A DNA stretch of 23,471 nt from positions 1 to 23,471 of IMG/VR virus record IMGVR_UViG_3300031707_004404, one strand, 5' to 3'. How positions within the stretch are numbered: position 1 is the stretch's first letter; each line of letters starts with the position of its first letter. Made by a program: the position numbers and the translations under genes. The notes beneath the pieces are model-generated. The model made no database searches. It saw only the letters and a program-made list of their open reading frames with translations, and had not been told where the DNA came from. The DNA is from a virus. Below, in pieces: positions 7,701 through 14,164 of the stretch.

Positions 7701-10223
7701 ATGCTCGATAATCCTCGTGCTCTATGCGACGAGTCTTGCCCGCGTTATAACGAACATATCAATACGCCTAGGCTGCGCGGGTCTGGTTCGTCCAAAGCAC
7801 AGATCTTGTTTATAGGAGAGGCCCCGGGGCAGAATGAAGATGCCCAGGGGAGGCCATTTGTTGGGGAGTCCGGCAAGCTTCTAAGGGGTATGCTAAGCTC
7901 TGTTGGTATAGCCGACGAAAATATATATGTCACAAATTCAGTCAAATGCGCTACATCAGGGGAAAACATAGCGCCAAATCAGCGGTCTATAACCTGTTGT
8001 AGAAAGTATCTCATAAAGGAGATAAGAAGGATTAGGCCCAATGTGATTGCCGCTTTGGGTGCGACAGCATTAAAAGCAGTACTTAAACGAAACGGAATTA
8101 CCAAGCTCAAGAATAATGTATTTTACAGTGAGGAGTTCGAAACAAAGGTAATTCCGATTTATCATCCTGCGTATATTCTGCGTAATCCAGGTGCCCTGAC
8201 AGACTTTCAAAAGGGGCTAGGGTTGCTAAAGGATGAATCCGGAGCAGCAGCTGTGCTTCGGACGTCTAGCATACTGGCTGATCATTACGATGTTGACACC
8301 CGAGAGAAGGTCGACAAGGTTTTAGATCAGCTAGAGAAAGTAGACGCCTTCGTATTTGACTTGGAAACTTCAAGCCTGCAATTTACAGGGGCCAAAATAC
8401 TATGTGTCGCATTGTCTTGGCGCTCCGGATTGGGCGTGACGATAAAATGGGATTTGTTTAGCGGTGAGCAGCTCTACCGATTCCAGCAAATCCTGTGCTC
8501 AAAAGTCCTAAAGGTAAATCATAATCTCAAATTCGACTTGGAAATGCTTATGGGCCAAAGCTTGAAAGTAAAAGGTCCATATTTTGATACGCTGTTAGCG
8601 GCCTCGCTCATCGACGAGAACGTACGAGAAAAAAGTTTGGATGCGCTTACATTGCAGCATCTCGACATTGGGGAATACTGGGCACCGCTCGAAGAAGAAA
8701 AAGCCAGGATCTGTAAAGAGCGAAAGATCCACAAGAAAGCATTTTCTTATGATCTGTTTGACTATAAGTTGCTAGCAGACTACGCGCAGTGGGACGCTGA
8801 CGCAACTTTTAGACTGTATGAATTGTTCTCCAAAGAGCTAATAAAGCAAGACCTGGCAGACTACTACCGCAAGTATTCTAATCCGACAATGCAGCTGCTA
8901 GTATGCATGGAATTCCGTGGGGTACTAGTTGATCGTAAAAAGCTTGCGTTGTTGATAGAGACCTACCGCAAAACGCTGCTAGAGCATAGTAAAGGGATCA
9001 GCGCAAACAAAGTGGTAATGGAATTTGAAAGGGGGCGCAGGGTTGCTGCAAAACAGAAAATCGCGGTGCGTTGGCATAAGTCAGACACGCTACGTAGCCG
9101 ATATCCCGATCTGAAAGAGTATATTAAAGAATACATTAAGGAGAGAGACTGGCAATTTAATCAGAAGTCAGTACCGCAACTGTCTGCCTTGCTGTTTGAG
9201 CAGCTGAACCTCACTCCGATTAAATATTCGAAACGCACAAAGAAACCGTCAACTGACGAAGAAACATTAACAACCTACGCGGCACAAGGCGTAAAGCTCT
9301 GTCAGGACATTATCGATTATCGCGGCTTGTCCAAGTACATTGCAACCTACTTGGTTTCTACGTATGACAAGAGCAAGAAGGACAAGCGCATCCACGCCAA
9401 TTATTTGCAAGCGCACACAGTTACTGGAAGGCTAAGCTGTGTCTCGCCAAACATGCAAAATATCCCCAGGGGTGCTAAAGATTATAAAGAATGCCTCATT
9501 GCCGATCCTGGATTCACCTTTGTAAAAGCAGACTTGAAGCAAGCCGAGTTTAGATGCTGGGCGCATTGTTCAAATGATCTTAATATGATCCGAGCTATTG
9601 AGCAAGGCATGGACATCCACAAGAATACGGCTTCGAGTGTTTTTCAAGTCCCCGAAGATGAAGTTACAGAGGAACAACGGACAGCTGCCAAAGCGGTAAC
9701 CTTTGGACTGCTCATGTACGGGATGGGAGACAGGACAGCGGCAAAGCGTTACAACCTATCTGTTAAACAAGTGGCGTCATTGCGTACGCATTTTTTTGCT
9801 CAATATCCAGTAGCAGGTCAATGGCTGAAGGAACAGGTTGCCCTTGTGCATGAGCATGGGTATGTCAAAACTTGGTTGGGGCGCTATCGCCGACTCCCAG
9901 AAATATTTTCTGACGACGATATGCTTGTCGCTAAGGCCGAACGCGAAGCAACTAATGCGCCAATTCAAGGATTGGCAAGTAACCTGAACGATCACTTTAT
10001 GGTCAAGGGATATAAACTAGCTGTAAAGAACGGTGTCGAATGTTGCCCGGCAGCCACGCAGCACGATGCGCAGATCTTTCTTGTCAGAGAAGGGCAAGAA
10101 AAGAAGATGGTCAAGATCATGAAACATGTTGCGGCCCACGCTTTTCCTGATTTCCGTTGCAAAATGGTCCTCGATTTCGAAGTTGGTAAAACCTTTGGGA
10201 GTTTGGAGAAATATCATGGGTAA
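7701..10223 (+). CDS. Uracil-DNA glycosylase / family A DNA polymerase fusion
   Basis: This 840-aa protein joins three modules. Residues 1-190 are a family-4-type uracil-DNA glycosylase: GEAPGQNEDAQGRPFVG, TNSVKC, RPNVIAALGATAL and IPIYHPAYILRNP, with C9, C13, C83 and C99 placed like the four cysteines that hold the 4Fe-4S cluster. Residues about 215-390 are a 3'-5' exonuclease (FDLETSS with D220 and E222; NHNLKFD; YAQWDAD). The rest is a family A polymerase: motif A DLKQAEFR (D611), motif B R660...K664...F668, motif C QHDAQ (H788-D789-A790). Two deviations stand out: motif C has Ala where E. coli Pol I has Glu883, and FGLLMYGMG in the O-helix has one more residue between Phe and Tyr than usual. 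AAGGGG precedes ATG 7701. It is the likely genome replicase; uracil excision or sensing is inferred for the N-domain. The stop overlaps recA. Confidence 0.93.
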   Translation: MLDNPRALCDESCPRYNEHINTPRLRGSGSSKAQILFIGEAPGQNEDAQGRPFVGESGKLLRGMLSSVGIADENIYVTNSVKCATSGENIAPNQRSITCCRKYLIKEIRRIRPNVIAALGATALKAVLKRNGITKLKNNVFYSEEFETKVIPIYHPAYILRNPGALTDFQKGLGLLKDESGAAAVLRTSSILADHYDVDTREKVDKVLDQLEKVDAFVFDLETSSLQFTGAKILCVALSWRSGLGVTIKWDLFSGEQLYRFQQILCSKVLKVNHNLKFDLEMLMGQSLKVKGPYFDTLLAASLIDENVREKSLDALTLQHLDIGEYWAPLEEEKARICKERKIHKKAFSYDLFDYKLLADYAQWDADATFRLYELFSKELIKQDLADYYRKYSNPTMQLLVCMEFRGVLVDRKKLALLIETYRKTLLEHSKGISANKVVMEFERGRRVAAKQKIAVRWHKSDTLRSRYPDLKEYIKEYIKERDWQFNQKSVPQLSALLFEQLNLTPIKYSKRTKKPSTDEETLTTYAAQGVKLCQDIIDYRGLSKYIATYLVSTYDKSKKDKRIHANYLQAHTVTGRLSCVSPNMQNIPRGAKDYKECLIADPGFTFVKADLKQAEFRCWAHCSNDLNMIRAIEQGMDIHKNTASSVFQVPEDEVTEEQRTAAKAVTFGLLMYGMGDRTAAKRYNLSVKQVASLRTHFFAQYPVAGQWLKEQVALVHEHGYVKTWLGRYRRLPEIFSDDDMLVAKAEREATNAPIQGLASNLNDHFMVKGYKLAVKNGVECCPAATQHDAQIFLVREGQEKKMVKIMKHVAAHAFPDFRCKMVLDFEVGKTFGSLEKYHG

Positions 10224-11268
10224 GAAGCGCAAAGCGCGCGAGGGTACCGCAGGGAAGTCGATTGACGACGTTTTTAAGCAAATTCAGAAGAAGTTTGGAG
10301 CTGAGTCAGTTCATATTTTTGGCGACAAGGTAAAAACGGATGAGAAGATAGAGGTCATCTCAACAGGTTCTATCCTTGTAGATCAGGCCTTGGGACTTGG
10401 CGGATTTCCGCGAGGAAGGATCATTGAGATACTGGGTCCTGAGTCTAGCGGAAAAACCACCGTGGCACTTCACGTCATCGCAGAGGCGCAGAAGCGCGGG
10501 GGTATGGCAGCTTTTATTGACGCTGAGCACGCTCTCGATCTGAACTTGGCCAAAAAGATGGGAGTCGACCTAAAGAAGCTCATGATCAACCAGCCAGACA
10601 CGGGCGAGCAGGGCCTCGAAATCGTAGAAATGGCTGCTGAGTCTGGTAAATTCGCAGTCATCGTAATCGATTCTGTCTCTGCCCTTACACCTAGGGCAGA
10701 AATTGAAGGGGATATGGGCGATAGCCATATGGGGCTACAGGCCCGCATGATGGGACAAGCGTTACGTAAAATCGTTGGGGTCAACGCCAAGACAAATACA
10801 ATGACCATTTTCATCAATCAGATTCGGCATAAGATCGGAGTGTCGTGGGGGTCAAACGAAACTACTTCCGGCGGAAATGCTCTCAAGTTCTTTGCAAGCA
10901 TCAGGTTGGACATTCGGAGAACGGGTTCTATAGTTACCAAAGTAGATGGAGAAGAACGGGTCATTGGCAACAAGGTAAAAGTAAAAATTATCAAGAATAA
11001 ACTTGCTATGCCATTTAAGGTAATCGAGACAGAGCTGCTATTTGGCAAAGGCTTTAACATGGCCGGAGAGCTTATCCAGCTAGGAGAAGCTAGTGGTGTC
11101 GTCGAGCAGGAAGGAAAAACCTTTCTGTATAAACATAAGCCCTTTGCCAAGGGTAAAAATTCGGCATACAAAATATTAGCTGAGGACAAAAAACTATTCG
11201 AAGCTATCCGCGCGGACATCGTGGTAGCCAGGAGCGCCAAGCATGCCAAAGATACAGAAGAAGTTTGA
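10216..11268 (+). CDS. recA: Bacterial-type RecA recombinase
   Basis: From ATG 10216 this gives 350 residues, close to the length of cellular RecA. The whole core is recognisable: Walker A GPESSGKT (K80-T81), FIDAEHALD, VIVIDSVSALTPRAEIEGD with GDSHMGLQARMMGQALRK following, and INQIRHKIG then the ETTSGGNALKFFASIRLDIRR-like loop 2 and strand, so DNA loops L1 and L2 are both present. It therefore looks like an active strand-exchange protein of the bacterial rather than the UvsX or Rad51 type. I chose 10216 because GGAG at 10205-10208 sits 7 nt upstream and the product then begins MGKKRKAREG; the frame stays open upstream, but that part lies within the polymerase gene and has no homologous look. 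It overlaps the polymerase stop by 8 bp and the next small gene by 26 bp. A role in repair and recombination-dependent replication follows from the family. Confidence 0.95.
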   Translation: MGKKRKAREGTAGKSIDDVFKQIQKKFGAESVHIFGDKVKTDEKIEVISTGSILVDQALGLGGFPRGRIIEILGPESSGKTTVALHVIAEAQKRGGMAAFIDAEHALDLNLAKKMGVDLKKLMINQPDTGEQGLEIVEMAAESGKFAVIVIDSVSALTPRAEIEGDMGDSHMGLQARMMGQALRKIVGVNAKTNTMTIFINQIRHKIGVSWGSNETTSGGNALKFFASIRLDIRRTGSIVTKVDGEERVIGNKVKVKIIKNKLAMPFKVIETELLFGKGFNMAGELIQLGEASGVVEQEGKTFLYKHKPFAKGKNSAYKILAEDKKLFEAIRADIVVARSAKHAKDTEEV

Positions 11269-11554
11269 TATTACCATTTCAAAGAAGTTTCCTGATGGAT
11301 CCCTCGGGGTCATTGCCTACGGCACTGCATGGGAAGACAGTGTTGATCGGGTGGACGCGGACACTGAGCAGAAACTTTTTGAAAAAGCCTATCACTCTAC
11401 CCTTGCGGATGTAAAAAATTCGTCTAAAATAGATCCGCTAGTAAAGAGTATATGGCGTGAGATACGGCAACAACTGGCCAACGAAAGCCTGGTGGACGAT
11501 GCCCAAAGAAAAAACGCTGCAGATAAAAAAGCAAAAAATCGAAACACTCGCTGA
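11243..11554 (+). CDS. Small unknown protein overlapping recA
   Basis: This 103-aa protein is not identified. The first 50 residues look like a small beta-rich domain (FDITISKKFPDGSLGVIAYGTAW), followed by an alpha-helical segment and a Lys/Arg/Asn-rich tail. The general shape (a charged beta hairpin, then an acidic stretch and an ALxxVxxx-type helix) reminds me of a widespread small phage protein often encoded beside recombination genes, but I cannot confirm this by eye. ATG 11243 lies inside the end of recA, with GGAG at 11231-11234 as ribosome binding site, so it must be co-translated with RecA. A helper role for RecA or ssDNA is inferred from position alone. Confidence 0.7.
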   Translation: MPKIQKKFDITISKKFPDGSLGVIAYGTAWEDSVDRVDADTEQKLFEKAYHSTLADVKNSSKIDPLVKSIWREIRQQLANESLVDDAQRKNAADKKAKNRNTR

Positions 11555-12107
11555 GCTGGATCACTTGCTGACAGGCGACAGCGACGAGCTTAGCCAGGCC
11601 GCGCGGACCAACGTGCTGGTGCAGGAGTACCAACTGGCTAAGAAGACGACCCCGAACTATGGAGAACTTAAAAGCGAGCTACTTGAAGTGTACGTCAAGC
11701 CCCCGACGAAGGTAGACGTCAGCAGCCTGCCTGAGATAAACGGAGCGTACGCTATGGCGCAAAGCTACTACTCGCGCTGCGTTACCATTGGGATGCTGGC
11801 CGAAGACAATGCTACGCGATGGAAGAGAGTCAAGCTACTGATTATCGATTACATAGAAGAGAAGGGCGCAGAGATTATGACAAACGAAGAAATTCGTAAG
11901 CTCAAAAACTCTGTGCAGGAAGCAATGATTCGTACAAAGCTACGGAAGCTGCATCGCTATAAAAACAAGATTGAGACTAAACTGATCGCAGCCGATAGCT
12001 TTCGTAAAATAGTTGAGCATCGGAAAAATGATCTTGAAGAGGTACTAACCACATTGGCCAAGCAGGTAAAAGCGCTTGCGCTAGAACGCGACCTAACCAG
12101 GCACTAA
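11499..12107 (+). CDS. Unknown helical protein between recA and the ssDNA-binding protein gene
   Basis: This 202-aa protein is highly charged and predicted to be almost all alpha-helix, with likely coiled-coil segments at about 130-200 (for example EIRKLKNSVQEAMIRTKLRK). No cysteine cluster, P-loop or membrane span is visible. ATG 11499 was preferred (product begins MPKEKTLQIKKQ) over a GTG at 11457 that would extend it by 14 residues; neither has a strong ribosome binding site, and both overlap the preceding gene (56 bp from 11499), which suggests coupling. Its place between RecA and an ssDNA-binding-like protein is where phages may carry recombination mediators (UvsY-like), but UvsY is shorter and I see no sequence match. 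Part of the gene (about 11560-11720) is visibly more GC-rich than its surroundings. Confidence 0.7.
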   Translation: MPKEKTLQIKKQKIETLAELDHLLTGDSDELSQAARTNVLVQEYQLAKKTTPNYGELKSELLEVYVKPPTKVDVSSLPEINGAYAMAQSYYSRCVTIGMLAEDNATRWKRVKLLIIDYIEEKGAEIMTNEEIRKLKNSVQEAMIRTKLRKLHRYKNKIETKLIAADSFRKIVEHRKNDLEEVLTTLAKQVKALALERDLTRH

Positions 12108-12123
12108 CCAAAGGGAGATAAAC

Positions 12124-12810
12124 ATGACTCTGGTAATTAAGAAGTCGGCGGGTGGTGGGATACACATCGATGAGGGGAAGTATACGGCTGTTATTGAGTC
12201 GATCAACGTAGGGAAAGGACAGGAGGGGAATGAGTACCTGACCTGGGCCTTCAAGGTCGCGGGGGCAACTATTGATGATGAGCCCTTTAAGGGTGACGCA
12301 CGGGTAGTTGGTTTTTGCAACGCACTGCTCACGCCGAAAAGCAAGTTGTACAAGTGGGCGCAGGGCGCAGGTATCGACGTAACCAATGAGGACGAGGAAG
12401 AAGTCGATTTGCAAGAGGCCATTGGCAGTACCGTCCGCATTTCAGTTGAGGACTACGAGACGAAGGACGGCGCTACCGTCTCGCGCGTGGTCAAGATCAG
12501 CCAACTGAAGAAGAAGGGCAAGAAGGTAAAAGAGGAAGAGGACGACGACGAGGAGGCTCCCAAGAAATCCAAGAAGGCTCCCAAGGAAGAGAAAAAGGCC
12601 AAGAAGAAGGCGAAGCCCGTTGAGGATGACGACGAGGATGCCTCTGACGACGACGACGAGGAGGAGGAGGCTCCCAAGAAATCCAAGAAGGCTCCCAAGG
12701 AAGAGAAAAAGGCCAAGAAGAAGGCGAAGCCTGCAGACGACGATGACGAAGAGGAGGACGACGATCTGTACTCCTTCGATGACGACGCGGACGAAGACGA
12801 TGACGACTGA
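12124..12810 (+). CDS. OB-fold ssDNA-binding-like protein with long charged tail
   Basis: This 228-aa protein has two parts. Residues 1-128 resemble phage single-stranded DNA-binding proteins with an OB-type fold: IDEGKYTAVIESINVGKGQ, EYLTWAFKV, a short helix KSKLYKWAQGAGIDV, and GSTVRISVEDYETKDG with a closing VSRVVKIS strand. Residues 129-228 are a low-complexity tail of alternating Lys/Ala/Pro and Asp/Glu blocks, including a 22-residue segment (starting EAPKKSKK) present twice. The end is purely acidic (ADEDDDD) and lacks the hydrophobic tip seen in bacterial SSB. AAGGGAG at 12111-12117, 6 nt before the ATG, is one of the best ribosome binding sites in the window and suggests high expression, as expected for a protein that coats ssDNA. 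It follows RecA and two small genes and probably works with them. Confidence 0.72.
   Translation: MTLVIKKSAGGGIHIDEGKYTAVIESINVGKGQEGNEYLTWAFKVAGATIDDEPFKGDARVVGFCNALLTPKSKLYKWAQGAGIDVTNEDEEEVDLQEAIGSTVRISVEDYETKDGATVSRVVKISQLKKKGKKVKEEEDDDEEAPKKSKKAPKEEKKAKKKAKPVEDDDEDASDDDDEEEEAPKKSKKAPKEEKKAKKKAKPADDDDEEEDDDLYSFDDDADEDDDD
12550..12731 (+). repeat. 68-bp direct repeat in the ssDNA-binding protein tail
   Basis: The segments 12550-12617 and 12664-12731 appear identical over 68 bp, offset by 114 bp (38 codons), so the copy is in frame. Each encodes the basic Lys/Ala/Pro block between acidic runs. The exact nucleotide identity points to a recent duplication or active gene conversion. Confidence 0.88.
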
Positions 12811-13099
12811 GACCACAGCGGATCAGGCTATCGAAGGGCTGCGGCTATATCTGCAGCAATTTTCGCTGGGCTTCCCCGGTGACGACCTAGCCGCTGTTAC
12901 TGGCGTCTTGCAGCGCGTCATATACTATCTAGATCGGTTTCGCCAGCTAGAAGCCCAAAGTAGAGGGCAATATGGCTGGTCTACCTGCGGGCATGGACTG
13001 AGTACGCCCTATGGGGATAGCATCTATGGACTGAGTACGCCATCTAGCATAGGCGTAACTGGCACCCCAGTAGTAGGCGTTTCATCTACAGGATCCTAA
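12800..13099 (+). CDS. Small unknown protein with Gly/Ser/Thr-rich repeat tail
   Basis: From ATG 12800, 8 bp inside the end of the ssDNA-binding protein gene, this frame gives 99 residues. The first 55 (MTTETTADQAIEGL onward) look like one or two amphipathic helices (VLQRVIYYLDRFRQLEAQ). The rest is a low-complexity tail in which GWST, GLSTP and GLSTP recur at 11-residue spacing. I do not recognise it. No good ribosome binding site precedes 12800, so translation probably relies on reinitiation from the upstream gene. The frame is open upstream, but that part is the out-of-frame shadow of the acidic tail. It ends in TAATG, sharing one base with the SbcD-like start, which supports that it is real. 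Confidence 0.58.
   Translation: MTTETTADQAIEGLRLYLQQFSLGFPGDDLAAVTGVLQRVIYYLDRFRQLEAQSRGQYGWSTCGHGLSTPYGDSIYGLSTPSSIGVTGTPVVGVSSTGS
12993..13041 (+). repeat. Short direct repeat in coding tail
   Basis: The 16-bp sequence atggactgagtacgcc occurs at 12993-13008 and again at 13026-13041, 33 bp (11 codons) apart. It encodes the repeated GLSTP element of the small protein ending at 13099. Confidence 0.8.
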
Positions 13100-14163
13100 T
13101 GGTCTGCTTTATCCACACCGCTGACTGGCAGCTGGGGGCGCCCAATCTCCCCCCAGCCTGCCAGTACCCCCTTGAGAAATTAATCGAAGCAGCAAAGGCC
13201 AAGGATGTTAATATTATCCTTTGCGCGGGGGATATTTTTCACAAAGCCCAGCCTGACCAGCGAACCAAGGATTATCTGCTAAAAACAATCATAGATAATC
13301 AAAATATGCTGTTCATCTTTATGGCGGGCAACCACGATTTTATAAACAAGAATAGGGATTATTCTTCGTTGCGCTACCTGTCCCTGCTTGCAACCTGCAA
13401 ACGCTTATCGAATGTTCGTGTCATCGATCCTGGCCGCTATATCACCCACGACGCGGCTATTTTTTGGGCATTGGATGAATGGGGGGATATAGAAGAGACA
13501 GTGCCCCCAGAAACAAGAGAAAAGCCCCTAGTGGCAATTTGGCATGGGATCGTGCCTGGAATCAACATAAAAACTTTGGCGATGAATGTAGAAAATAAGC
13601 TGGTTAGTGCTATAGAAAAAGCTGGGATTCATTACGTAGCACTTGGCGATATCCATAAACAATGGAAGATTAACAATCGATGTTACTATCCTGGATGTCT
13701 CACGCAAACCGCATATGTAGATGAGCTTAGCGCTCTCATAGTAGATGTGACCACCAGCAATATAAAAGTCTCGATTTTGGATTTGGATTTGCCAAGAAAG
13801 ATGGTATTCCACGTTGAGTTTACTAACGGCGAGGATACTGAAGATAGCATTATAGAATTTGTGAAAGCTACAGCGCGGAAGGGTAATTTAGTAAAGCTAA
13901 AATTCAATCTGCCTGTCGAAGAATATGCTGGGATAAACAAACCGTATGTAAAGGAACAGCTAAAAGAACATTGCATCACGTTAGATTTTGACAATGATCC
14001 GGTCCTGAATGTTCGCAGTCGGGTTGACATTGACAAAATAGCAAGAGCACAAACCTTTGAGCAAGAAGTAGATGTCATATTGGACAACGAAAAATTCGAT
14101 CTCGATACAAGCAAACTAAAACAGATGGTGCTCGAAATACTGCAGCATTCAGTTAGTGAGTGA
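13099..14163 (+). CDS. sbcD: SbcD/Mre11-like exonuclease subunit (gp47-like)
   Basis: This 354-aa protein is the nuclease half of an Mre11-Rad50-type complex that trims and resects DNA ends. The metallophosphoesterase motifs appear in order: HTADWQLG (D9; Q11 where His is usual), AGDIF (G44-D45), AGNHD (N78-H79-D80), WHG (H149) and GDIH (D184, H186). The remaining 165 residues would form the capping and DNA-binding region and the helical arm that contacts Rad50. The length matches phage gp47 and SbcD. The start ATG shares a base with the preceding stop (TAATG), and the stop lies immediately before the SbcC-like ATG, as expected for two subunits made in fixed ratio. The His-to-Gln change in motif I is also familiar from some SbcD relatives, so activity may be intact. 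Confidence 0.9.
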   Translation: MVCFIHTADWQLGAPNLPPACQYPLEKLIEAAKAKDVNIILCAGDIFHKAQPDQRTKDYLLKTIIDNQNMLFIFMAGNHDFINKNRDYSSLRYLSLLATCKRLSNVRVIDPGRYITHDAAIFWALDEWGDIEETVPPETREKPLVAIWHGIVPGINIKTLAMNVENKLVSAIEKAGIHYVALGDIHKQWKINNRCYYPGCLTQTAYVDELSALIVDVTTSNIKVSILDLDLPRKMVFHVEFTNGEDTEDSIIEFVKATARKGNLVKLKFNLPVEEYAGINKPYVKEQLKEHCITLDFDNDPVLNVRSRVDIDKIARAQTFEQEVDVILDNEKFDLDTSKLKQMVLEILQHSVSE

Positions 14164-14164
14164 C

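Noticed and set aside
10126-10215. N-terminal extension of RecA by 30 codons
   Set aside because: The extension lies within the polymerase coding region and has no RecA likeness, whereas ATG 10216 has GGAG at good spacing.
12620-12799. Upstream extension of the small gene ending at 13099
   Set aside because: Thr/Arg-rich residues are the shifted reading of Asp/Lys codons in the overlapping gene; no initiation signal.
12442-12816. Long minus-strand frames over the ssDNA-binding protein tail
   Set aside because: Low-complexity Val/Leu/Ser products mirror the acidic and basic repeats on the + strand; the + frame has a strong ribosome binding site and a fold.
14023-14040. TTGACATTGACA as a promoter -35 box
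   Set aside because: No -10 box at 15-19 bp and it lies deep inside the SbcD-like gene.
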